The translations under genes and the position numbers were made by a program. A DNA stretch of 64,000 bases, taken from assembly GCA_935421135.1 (NCBI GenBank), contig OW285194.1, positions 558,001 to 622,000 of the forward strand, given 5' to 3'. The stretch comes from Bugulina stolonifera (Eukaryota > Bryozoa > Gymnolaemata > Cheilostomatida > Bugulidae). Positions 35,701 through 47,269 of the stretch are shown piece after piece. Each line of letters begins with the position of its first letter. Within the stretch, counting starts at the first letter, position 1. The notes under the pieces were generated by a model. It had not been told where the DNA came from, did no database searches, and saw nothing but the letters and a program-made list of their open reading frames with translations.

Positions 35701-38700
35701 TGATTTTGCATGCAATGTTTAACTTTGCAAACATGTAAGATAAAGTCAGATTTGTGATTTTTGTCAAATTCACTTAAGTTATTAGTTTGTAAACTAGTAG
35801 AAGATGTTCAGTATTGCATAAAAGTAAGTTTTCAGTGTGTTTTGTACCAAATTGCTGTCTGTAACAATGTGTTTCGTTCACTTTTGCAATGTTCAGAATG
35901 CATAATTTGAATGAAAATCAATAAAACATGACTTTGCATGCAATATACAACTTTGCAAACATGTAAGATAATGTCAGATTTGTGATTTTTGTCAAATTCA
36001 CTTCAGTTATTAGATTGTAAACTAGTAGAAGATGTTCAATATTGCATAAAAGTAAGTTTTCAGTGTGTTTTGTACCAAATTGCTGCCTGTAGCAATGTGT
36101 TTCATTCACTTTTGCAATGTTCAGAGGCATAATTTGAATGAAAATAAACAAAACATGACTTTGCATGCAATATTCAACTTTGCAAACGTGTAAGATGATG
36201 TCAGATTGGTGATTTTTGTCAAATTCACTTGAGTTATTAGTTTGTAAACTAGTAGAAGATGTTTAATATTGCATAAAAGTAAGTTTTCAGTGTGTTTTGT
36301 GCCAAATTGCTGTCTGTAACAATGTGTTTCATTCACGTTTGCAATGTTCAGAATGCAAAATTTGAATGAAAATCAATAAAACATGACTTTGCATGCAATA
36401 TTCAACTTTGCAAACATCAAACATAATGTCTGATTTGCGATTTTTGACAAATTCACTTGAGGTATTAGTTTGTAAACTAGTAGAAGATGTTCAATATTGC
36501 ATAAAAGTATGTTTTCAGTGTGATTTGTACCAAATTGCTGTCTGTAACAATGTGTTTCATTCACTTTTGCAATGTTCAGAATGCATGATTTGAATGAAAA
36601 TCAATAAAACATGACTTTGCATGCAATATTCAACTTTGCAAACATCAAACATAATGTCTGATTTGCGATTTTTGACAAATTCACTTGAGGTATTAGTTTG
36701 TAAACTAGTAGAAGATGTTCAATATTGCATAAAAGTATGTTTTCAGTGTGATTTGTACCAAATTGCTGTCTGTAACAATGTGTTTCATTCACTTTTGCAA
36801 TGTTCAGAATGCATAATTTGAATGAAAATCAATAAAACATGATTTTGCATGCAATATTTAACTTTGCAAACATGTAAGATAAAGTCAGATTTGTGATTTT
36901 TGTCAAATTCACTTAAGTTATTAGTTTGTAAACTAGTAGAAGATGTTCAGTATTGCATAAAAGTAAGTTTTCAGTGTGTTTTGTACCAAATTGCTGTCTG
37001 TAACAATGTGTTTCATTCACTTTTGCAATGTTCAGAGTGCAAAATTTGAATGAAACTCAATAAAACTTGACTTTGCATGCAATATACAACTTTGCAAACA
37101 TGCAAGATAATGTCAGATTTGTGATTTATGTCAAATTCACTTGAGTTATTAGTTTGTAAACTAGTAGAAGATGTTCAATATTGCATAAAAGTAAGTTTTC
37201 AGTGTGTTTTGTACCAAATTGCTGTCTGTAACAATGTGTTTCATCCACTTTTGCAATGTTCAGAGGCATAATTTGAATGAAAATAAACAAAACATGACTT
37301 TGCATGCAATATTCAACTTTGCAAACGTGTAAGATGATGTCAGATTGGTGATTTTTGTCAAATTCACTTGAGTTATTAGTTTGTAAACTAGTAGAAGATG
37401 TTTAATATTGCATAAAAGTAAGTTTTCATTGTGTTTTGTGCCAAATTGCTGTCTGTAACAATGTGTTTCATTCACTTTTGCAGTAATCAGAGTGCATAGT
37501 TTGAGTGAAAATCAATAAAACATGACTTTGCATGCAATATTCAACTTTGCAAACATCAAACATAATGTCTGATTTGTGATTTTTGACAAATTCACTTGAG
37601 GTATTAGTTTGTAAACTAGTAGAAGATGTTCAATATTGCATAAAAGTATGTTTTCAGTGTGATTTGTACCAAATTGCTGTCTGTAACAATGTGTTTCATT
37701 CACTTTTGCAATGTTCAGAATGCATAATTTGAATGAAAATCAATGAAACATGACTTTGAATGCAATATTCAACTTTGCAAACATGAAACATAATGTCAGA
37801 TTTGTGATTTTTGTCAAATTCATTTCAGTTATTAGTTTGTAAACTAGTAGAAGATGTTCAATATTGCATAAAAGTAAGTTTTCAGTGTGTTTTGTACCAA
37901 ACTGCTGTCTGTAACAATGTGTTTAATTCACTTTTGCAATGTTCAGAGTGCATAATTTGAATGAAAATCAATAAAACATGACTTTGCATGCAATATACAA
38001 CTTTGCAAACATGTAAGATAATGGCAGATTTGTGATTTTTGTCAAATTCACTTGAGTTATTAGTTTGTAAACTAGTAGAAGATGTTCAATATTGCATAAA
38101 AGTAAGTTTTCAGTGTGTTTTGTACCAAATTGCTGTCTGTAACAATGTGTTTCATTCACTTTTGCAATGTTCAGAATGCATAATTTGAATGAAAATCAAT
38201 AAAACATGACTTTGCATGCAATATACAACTTTGCAAACATGTAAGATAATGTCAGATTTGTGATTTTTGTCAAATTCACTTCAGTTATTAGATTGCAAAC
38301 TAGTAGAAGATGTTCAATATTGCATAAAAGTAAGTTTTCAGTGTGTTTTGTACCAAATTGCTGTCTGTAACAATGTGTTTCATTCACTTTTGCAATGTTC
38401 AGAGGCATAATTTGAATGAAAATAAACAAAACATGACTTTGCATGCAATATTCAACTTTGCAAACGTGTAAGATGATGTCAGATTGGTGATTTTTGTCAA
38501 ATTCACTTGAGTTATTAGTTTGTAAACTAGTAGAAGATGTTTAATATTGCATAAAAGTAAGTTTTCATTGTGTTTTGTGCCAAATTGCTGTCTGTAACAA
38601 TGTGTTTCATTCACTTTTGCAGTAATCAGAGTGCATAGTTTGAGTGAAAATCAATAAAACATGACTTTGCATGCAATATTCAACTTTGCAAACATCAAAC

Positions 38701-39469
38701 ATAATGTCTGATTTGTGATTTTTGACAAATTCACTTGAGGTATTAGTTTGTAAACTAGTAGAAGATGTTCAATATTGCATAAAAGTATGTTTTCAGTGTG
38801 ATTTGTACCAAATTGCTGTCTGTAACAATGTGTTTCATTCACTTTTGCAATGTTCAGAATGCATAATTTGAATGAAAATCAATGAAACATGACTTTGCAT
38901 GCAATATTCAACTTTGCAAACATGAAACATAATGTCAGATTTGTGATTTTTGTCAAATTCACTTCAGTTATTAGTTTGTAAACTAGTAGAAGATGTTCAA
39001 TATGGCATAAAAGTAAGTTTTCAGTGTGTTTTGTACCAAACTGCTGTCTGTAACAATGTGTTTCATTCACTTTTGCAATGTTCAGAGTGCATAATTTGAA
39101 TGAAAATCAATAAAACATGACTTTGCATGCAATATACAACTTTGCAAACATGTAAGATAATGGCAGATTTGTGATTTTTGTCAAATTCACTTGAGTTATT
39201 AGTTTGTAAACTAGTAGAAGATGTTCAATATTGCATAAAAGTAAGTTTTCAGTGTGTTTTATACCAAATTGCTGTCTGTAACAATGTGTTTCATTCACTT
39301 TTGCAATGTTCAGAGTGCAAAATTTGAATGAAACTCAATAAAACTTGACTTTGCATGCAATATACAACTTTGCAAACATGCAAGATAATGTCAGATTTGT
39401 GATTTTTGTCAAATTCACTTGAGTTATTAGTTTGTAAACTAGTAGAAGATGTTCAATATTGCATAAAAG
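29673..39469 (+). repeat. 9797-bp tandem duplication, copy 2
   Basis: It starts in the D2/F chimera at 29538 and ends inside the true D2 at 39335, after which E2 follows rather than F-type sequence. Corresponding monomers are 9797 bp from copy 1 (for example S 21792/31589, F/B3 25665/35462, E3/A 26348/36145). Near identity over almost 10 kb makes this the youngest large event in the window, or an assembly duplication. Confidence 0.88.
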
Positions 39470-40663
39470 TAAGTTTTCAGTGTGTTTTGTACCAAATTGC
39501 TGTCTGTAACAATGTGTTTCATCCACTTTTGCAATGTTCAGAGGCATAATTTGAATGAAAATAAACAAAACATGACTTTGCATGCAATATTCAACTTTGC
39601 AAACATGTAAGATGATGTCAGATTGGTGATTTTTGTCAAATTCACTTGAGTTATTAGTTTGCAAACTAGTAGAAGATGTTCAATATTGCATAAAAGTAAG
39701 TTTTCAGTGTGTTTTGTACCAAATTGCTGTCTGTAACAATGTGTTTCATTCACTTTTGCAATGTTCAGAATGCATAATTTGAATGAAAATCAATAAAACA
39801 TGACTTTGCATGCAATATTCAACTTTGCAAACATCAAACATAATGTCTGATTTGTGATTTTTGACAAATTCACTTGAGTTATTAGTTTGTAAACTAGTAG
39901 AAGATGTTCAATATTGCATAAAAGTATGTTTTCAGTGTGATTTGTACCAAATTGCTGTCTGTAACAATGTGTTTCATTCACTTTTGCAATGTTCAGAATG
40001 CATAATTTGAATGAAAATCAATAAAACATGATTTTGCATGCAATGTTTAACTTTGCAAACATGTAAGATAAAGTCAGATTTGTGATTTTTGTCAAATTCA
40101 CTTAAGTTATTAGTTTGTAAACTAGTAGAAGATGTTCAGTATTGCATAAAAGTAAGTTTTCAGTGTGTTTTGTACCAAATTGCTGTCTGTAACAATGTGT
40201 TTCGTTCACTTTTGCAATGTTCAGAATGCATAATTTGAATGAAAATCAATAAAACATGACTTTGCATGCAATATACAACTTTGCAAACATGTAAGATAAT
40301 GTCAGATTTGTGATTTTTGTCAAATTCACTTCAGTTATTAGATTGTAAACTAGTAGAAGATGTTCAATATTGCATAAAAGTAAGTTTTCAGTGTGTTTTG
40401 TACCAAATTGCTGCCTGTAGCAATGTGTTTCATTCACTTTTGCAATGTTCAGAGGCATAATTTGAATGAAAATAAACAAAACATGACTTTGCATGCAATA
40501 TTCAACTTTGCAAACGTGTAAGATGATGTCAGATTGGTGATTTTTGTCAAATTCACTTGAGTTATTAGTTTGTAAACTAGTAGAAGATGTTTAATATTGC
40601 ATAAAAGTAAGTTTTCAGTGTGTTTTGTGCCAAATTGCTGTCTGTAACAATGTGTTTCATTCA
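32008..40663 (+). repeat. 4328-bp repeat, second pair; both copies complete
   Basis: Copy 1 is about 32008-36335 and copy 2 about 36336-40663. The second copy is full length, ending D2-E2-F/B3-C2-I2-E3 (39335 to 40473) and then H''. This shows that the complete 4328-bp tandem pair existed before the 9797-bp crossover cut it at 29.6 kb. Confidence 0.87.
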
Positions 40664-41384
40664 CTTTTGCAATAATCAGAGTGCATAGTTTGAGTGAAAA
40701 TCAATAAAACATGACTTTGCATGCAATATTCAACTTTGCAAACATGTAAGATAATGGCAGATTTGTGATTTTTGTCAAATTCACTTGAGTTATTAGTTTG
40801 TAAACTAGTAGAAGATGTTCAATATTGCATAAAAGTAAGTTTTCAGTGTGTTTTATACCAAATTGCTGTCTGTAACAATGTGTTTCATTCACTTTTGCAA
40901 TGTTCAGAATGCATAATTTGAATGAAAATCAATAAAACATGACTTTGCATGCAATATACAACCTTGCAAACATGTAAGATAATGTCAGATTTGTGATTTT
41001 TGTCAAATTCACTTGAGTTATTAGTTTGTAAACTAGTAGAAGATGTTCAATATTGCGTAAAAGTAAGTTTTCAGTGTGTTTTGTACCAAATTGCTGTCTG
41101 TAACAATGTGTTTCATTCACTTTTGCAATGTTCAGAGTGCAAAATTTGAATGAAACTCAATAAAACTTGACTTTGCATGCAATATACAACTTTGCAAACA
41201 TGCAAGATAATGTCAGATTTGTGATTTTTGTCAAATTCACTTGAGTTATTAGTTTGTAAACTAGTAGAAGATGTTCAATATTGCATAAAAGTAAGTTTTC
41301 AGTGTGTTTTGTACCAAATTGCTGTCTGTAACAATGTGTTTCATTCACTTTTGCAATGTTCAGAATGCATAATTTGAATGAAAA

Positions 41385-41612
41385 TCAATAAAACATGACT
41401 TTGCATGCAATATACAACTTTGCAAACATGTAAGATAATGGCAGATTTGTGATTTTTGTCAAATTCACTTGAGTTATTAGTTTGGAAACTAGTAGAAGAT
41501 GTTCAATATTGCATAAAAGTAAGTTTTCAGTGTGTTTTGTACCAAATTGCTGTCTGTAACAATGTGTTTCATTCACGTTTGCAATGTTCAGAATGCAAAA
41601 TTTGAATGAAAA
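41385..41612 (+). repeat. S/A chimeric monomer
   Basis: TTTGGAAAC of S at about 41482-41490 is joined to the CACGTTTGC tail of A at 41577, followed by B1. It marks deletion of one 228-bp step relative to S-A-B1 at 42752. Confidence 0.82.
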
Positions 41613-42523
41613 TCAATAAAACATGACTTTGCATGCAATATTCAACTTTGCAAACATCAAACATAATGTCTGATTTGCGATTTTTGACAAATTCACTTGA
41701 GGTATTAGTTTGTAAACTAGTAGAAGATGTTCAATATTGCATAAAAGTATGTTTTCAGTGTGATTTGTACCAAATTGCTGTCTGTAACAATGTGTTTCAT
41801 TCACTTTTGCAATGTTCAGAATGCATGATTTGAATGAAAATCAATAAAACATGACTTTGCATGCAATATTCAACTTTGCAAACATCAAACATAATGTCTG
41901 ATTTGCGATTTTTGACAAATTCACTTGAGGTATTAGTTTGTAAACTAGTAGAAGATGTTCAATATTGCATAAAAGTATGTTTTCAGTGTGATTTGTACCA
42001 AATTGCTGTCTGTAACAATGTGTTTCATTCACTTTTGCAATGTTCAGAATGCATAATTTGAATGAAAATCAATAAAACATGATTTTGCATGCAATATTTA
42101 ACTTTGCAAACATGTAAGATAAAGTCAGATTTGTGATTTTTGTCAAATTCACTTAAGTTATTAGTTTGTAAACTAGTAGAAGATGTTCAGTATTGCATAA
42201 AAGTAAGTTTTCAGTGTGTTTTGTACCAAATTGCTGTCTGTAACAATGTGTTTCATTCACTTTTGCAATGTTCAGAGTGCAAAATTTGAATGAAACTCAA
42301 TAAAACTTGACTTTGCATGCAATATACAACTTTGCAAACATGCAAGATAATGTCAGATTTGTGATTTTTGTCAAATTCACTTGAGTTATTAGTTTGTAAA
42401 CTAGTAGAAGATGTTCAATATTGCATAAAAGTAAGTTTTCAGTGTGTTTTGTACCAAATTGCTGTCTGTAACAATGTGTTTCATCCACTTTTGCAATGTT
42501 CAGAGGCATAATTTGAATGAAAA

Positions 42524-42751
42524 TAAACAAAACATGACTTTGCATGCAATATACAACTTTGCAAACATGCAAGATAATGTCAGATTTGTGATTTTTGTCA
42601 AATTCACTTGAGTTATTAGTTTGTAAACTAGTAGAAGATGTTCAATATTGCATAAAAGTAAGTTTTCAGTGTGTTTTGTACCAAATTGCTGTCTGTAACA
42701 ATGTGTTTCATTCACTTTTGCAATGTTCAGAATGCATAATTTGAATGAAAA
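42524..42751 (+). repeat. E/D3 chimeric monomer
   Basis: The E head (TAAACAAAACATGAC) is joined between about 42527 and 42553 to D3 (ATACAACTTTGC, ACATGCAAG), and S follows. It is the join of the 1595-bp duplication. Confidence 0.82.
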
Positions 42752-44346
42752 TCAATAAAACATGACTTTGCATGCAATATACAACTTTGCAAACATGTAA
42801 GATAATGGCAGATTTGTGATTTTTGTCAAATTCACTTGAGTTATTAGTTTGGAAACTAGTAGAAGATGTTCAATATTGCATAAAAGTAAGTTTTCAGTGT
42901 GTTTTGTACCAAATTGCTGTCTGTAACAATGTGTTTCATTCACTTTTGCAATGTTCAGAATGCATAATTTGAATGAAAATCAATAAAACATGACTTTGCA
43001 TGCAATATTCAACTTTGCAAACATGTAAGATAATGTCAGATTTGTGATTTTTGTCAAATTCACTTGAGTTATTAGTTTGCAAACTAGTAGAAGATGTTCA
43101 ATATTGCATAAAAGTAAGTTTTCAGTGTGTTTTGTACCAAATTGCTGTCTGTAACAATGTGTTTCATTCACGTTTGCAATGTTCAGAATGCAAAATTTGA
43201 ATGAAAATCAATAAAACATGACTTTGCATGCAATATTCAACTTTGCAAACATCAAACATAATGTCTGATTTGCGATTTTTGACAAATTCACTTGAGGTAT
43301 TAGTTTGTAAACTAGTAGAAGATGTTCAATATTGCATAAAAGTATGTTTTCAGTGTGATTTGTACCAAATTGCTGTCTGTAACAATGTGTTTCATTCACT
43401 TTTGCAATGTTCAGAATGCATGATTTGAATGAAAATCAATAAAACATGACTTTGCATGCAATATTCAACTTTGCAAACATCAAACATAATGTCTGATTTG
43501 CGATTTTTGACAAATTCACTTGAGGTATTAGTTTGTAAACTAGTAGAAGATGTTCAATATTGCATAAAAGTATGTTTTCAGTGTGATTTGTACCAAATTG
43601 CTGTCTGTAACAATGTGTTTCATTCACTTTTGCAATGTTCAGAATGCATAATTTGAATGAAAATCAATAAAACATGATTTTGCATGCAATATTTAACTTT
43701 GCAAACATGTAAGATAAAGTCAGATTTGTGATTTTTGTCAAATTCACTTAAGTTATTAGTTTGTAAACTAGTAGAAGATGTTCAGTATTGCATAAAAGTA
43801 AGTTTTCAGTGTGTTTTGTACCAAATTGCTGTCTGTAACAATGTGTTTCATTCACTTTTGCAATGTTCAGAGTGCAAAATTTGAATGAAACTCAATAAAA
43901 CTTGACTTTGCATGCAATATACAACTTTGCAAACATGCAAGATAATGTCAGATTTGTGATTTTTGTCAAATTCACTTGAGTTATTAGTTTGTAAACTAGT
44001 AGAAGATGTTCAATATTGCATAAAAGTAAGTTTTCAGTGTGTTTTGTACCAAATTGCTGTCTGTAACAATGTGTTTCATCCACTTTTGCAATGTTCAGAG
44101 GCATAATTTGAATGAAAATAAACAAAACATGACTTTGCATGCAATATTCAACTTTGCAAACATGTAAGATGATGTCAGATTGGTGATTTTTGTCAAATTC
44201 ACTTGAGTTATTAGTTTGCAAACTAGTAGAAGATGTTCAATATTGCATAAAAGTAAGTTTTCAGTGTGTTTTGTACCAAATTGCTGTCTGTAACAATGTG
44301 TTTCATTCACTTTTGCAATGTTCAGAATGCATAATTTAAATGAAAA

Positions 44347-44574
44347 TCAATAAAACATGACTTTGCATGCAATATTCAACTTTGCAAACATCAAACATAA
44401 TGTCTGATTTGTGATTTTTGACGAATTCACTTGAGGTATTAGTTTGTAAACTAGTAGAAGATGTTCAATATTGCATAAAAGTATGTTTTCAGTGTGATTT
44501 GTACCAAATTGCTGTCTGTAACAATGTGTTTCATTCACTTTTGCAATGTTCAGAATGCATAATTTGAATGAAAA
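44347..44574 (+). repeat. Class F_S monomer (exemplar), gains an EcoRI site
   Basis: F_S is F with TTTTTGACGAATTCAC instead of TTTTTGACAAATTCAC. This single change creates both a CpG and an EcoRI site (GAATTC). Copies start at 44347, 44803, 52778, 55284, 55512, 56880, 59842, 60070, 61438 and 61894; EcoRI sites begin at 44423, 44879, 52854, 55360, 55588, 56956, 59918, 60146, 61514 and 61970. No GAATTC was seen elsewhere. Copies at 52778, 55284 and 59842 also share GATGGTCAATATTG, and those at 56880 and 61438 share AACAAGGTG. F_S is found only right of 44.3 kb. Confidence 0.9.
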
Positions 44575-45258
44575 TCAATAAAACATGACTTTGCATGCAA
44601 TATTCAACTTTGCAAACATGTAAGATAATGTCAGATTTGTGATTTTTGTCAAATTCACTTGAGTTATTAGTTTGCAAACTAGTAGAAGATGTTCAATATT
44701 GCATAAAAGTAAGTTTTCAGTGTGTTTTGTACCAAATTGCTGTCTGTAACAATGTGTTTCATTCACTTTTGCAATGTTCAGAATGCATAATTTAAATGAA
44801 AATCAATAAAACATGACTTTGCATGCAATATTCAACTTTGCAAACATCAAACATAATGTCTGATTTGTGATTTTTGACGAATTCACTTGAGGTATTAGTT
44901 TGTAAACTAGTAGAAGATGTTCAATATTGCATAAAAGTATGTTTTCAGTGTGATTTGTACCAAATTGCTGTCTGTGACAATGTGTTTCATTCACTTTTGC
45001 AATGTTCAGAATGCATAATTTGAATGAAAATCAATAAAACATGACTTTGCATGCAATATTCAACTTTGCAAACATGTAAGATAATGTCAGATTTGTGATT
45101 TTTGTCAAATTCACTTGAGTTATTAGTTTGCAAACTAGTAGAAGATGTTCAATATTGCATAAAAGTAAGTTTTCAGTGTGTTTTGTACCAAATTGCTGTC
45201 TGTAACAATGTGTTTCATTCACTTTTGCAATGTTCAGAGTGCAAAATTTGAATGAAAC
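44347..45258 (+). repeat. 456-bp dimer duplication F_S-A
   Basis: F_S-A at 44347 is repeated at 44803. One private change separates them, CTGTGACAATG at 44803. The second A ends GAGTGCAAAATTTG and leads to D3, so it is recombined at its tail. This is the first F_S in the window and the start of the right-hand domain. Confidence 0.83.
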
Positions 45259-45942
45259 TCAATAAAACTTGACTTTGCATGCAATATACAACTTTGCAAA
45301 CATGCAAGATAATGTCAGATTTGTGATTTTTGTCAAATTCACTTGAGTTATTAGTTTGTAAACTAGTAGAAGATGTTCAATATTGCATAAAAGTAAGTTT
45401 TCAGTGTGTTTTGTACCAAATTGCTGTCTGTAACAATGTGTTTCATTCACTTTTGCAATGTTCAGAATGCATAATTTGAATGAAAATCAATAAAACATGA
45501 CTTTGCATGCAATATACAACTTTGCAAACATGTAAGATAATGGCAGATTTGTGATTTTTGTCAAATTCACTTGAGTTATTAGTTTGGAAACTAGTAGAAG
45601 ATGTTCAATATTGCATAAAAGTAAGTTTTCAGTGTGTTTTGTACCAAATTGCTGTCTGTAACAATGTGTTTCATTCACTTTTGCAATGTTCAGAATGCAT
45701 AATTTGAATGAAAATCAATAAAACATGACTTTGCATGCAATATTCAACTTTGCAAACATGTAAGATAATGTCAGATTTGTGATTTTTGTCAAATTCACTT
45801 GAGTTATTAGTTTGCAAACTAGTAGAAGATGTTCAATATTGCATAAAAGTAAGTTTTCAGTGTGTTTTGTACCAAATTGCTGTCTGTAACAATGTGTTTC
45901 ATTCACTTTTGCAATGTTCAGAATGCATAATTTGAATAAAAA

Positions 45943-46398
45943 TCAATAAAACATGATTTTGCATGCAATATTTAACTTTGCAAACATGTAAGATAAAGTC
46001 AGATTTGTGATTTTTGTCAAATTCACTTAAGTTATTAGTTTGTAAACTAGTAGAAGATGTTCAGTATTGCATAAAAGTAAGTTTTCAGTGTGTTTTGTAC
46101 CAAATTGCTGTCTGTAACAATGTGTTTCATTCACTTTTGCAATGTTCAGAATGCATAATTTGAATGAAAATCAATAAAACATGACTTTGCATGCAATATA
46201 CAACTTTGCAAACATGTAAGATAATGTCAGATTTGTGATTTTTGTCAAATTCACTTCAGTTATTAGATTGTAAACTAGTAGAAGATGTTCAGTATTGCAT
46301 AAAAGTAAGTTTTCAGTGTGTTTTGTACCAAATTGCTGTCTGTAACAATGTGTTTCATTCACTTTTGCAATGTTCAGAGTGCAAAATTTGAATGAAAC
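45943..46398 (+). repeat. C1 followed by I/C1 chimera
   Basis: C1 at 45943 follows A without B. The next monomer, 46171, has the I marks CACTTCAG and GATTGTAAAC but then TTCAGTATTG of class C and a GAGTGCAAAA tail before D2. Together they indicate at least two crossovers in this short stretch. Confidence 0.72.
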
Positions 46399-47269
46399 TC
46401 AATAAAACTTGACTTTGCATGCAATATACAACTTTGCAAACATGCAAGATAATGTCAGATTTGTGATTTTTGTCAAATTCACTTGAGTTATTAGTTTGTA
46501 AACTAGTAGAAGATGTTCAATATTGCATAAAAGTAAGTTTTCAGTGTGTTTTGTACCAAATTGCTGTCTGTAACAATGTGTTTCATCCACTTTTGCAATG
46601 TTCAGAGGCATAATTTGAATGAAAATAAACAAAACATGACTTTGCATGCAATATTCAACTTTGCAAACATGTAAGATGATGTCAGATTGGTGATTTTTGT
46701 CAAATTCACTTGAGTTATTAGTTTGCAAACTAGTAGAAGATGTTCAATATTGCATAAAAGTAAGTTTTCAGTGTGTTTTGTACCAAATTGCTGTCTGTAA
46801 CAATGTGTTTCATTCACTTTTGCAATGTTCAGAATGCATAATTTAAATGAAAATCAATAAAACATGACTTTGCATGCAATATTCAACTTTGCAAACATCA
46901 AACATAATGTCTGATTTGTGATTTTTGACAAATTCACTTGAGGTATTAGTTTGTAAACTAGTAGAAGATGTTCAATATTGCATAAAAGTATGTTTTCAGT
47001 GTGATTTGTACCAAATTGCTGTCTGTAACAATGTGTTTCATTCACTTTTGCAATGTTCAGAATGCATAATTTGAATGAAAATCAATAAAACATGACTTTG
47101 CATGCAATATTCAACTTTGCAAACATGTAAGATAATGTCAGATTTGTGATTTTTGTCAAATTCACTTGAGTTATTAGTTTGCAAACTAGTAGAAGATGTT
47201 CAATATTGCATAAAAGTAAGTTTTCAGTGTGTTTTGTACCAAATTGCTGTCTGTAACAATGTGTTTCAT

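Larger units (their letters stand above)
41157..44118 (+). repeat. 1595-bp duplication (7 monomers) with a later one-monomer loss
   Basis: B1-B2-C1-D2 at 41613 recurs at 43208 (shift 1595 bp). The join is the E/D3 chimera at 42524. The second copy reads E/D3-S-A-B1-B2-C1-D2-E2. The first reads D3-S/A-B1-B2-C1-D2, one monomer shorter, because S and A are fused at 41385. A 1595-bp duplication followed by a 228-bp deletion explains both. Confidence 0.8.
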
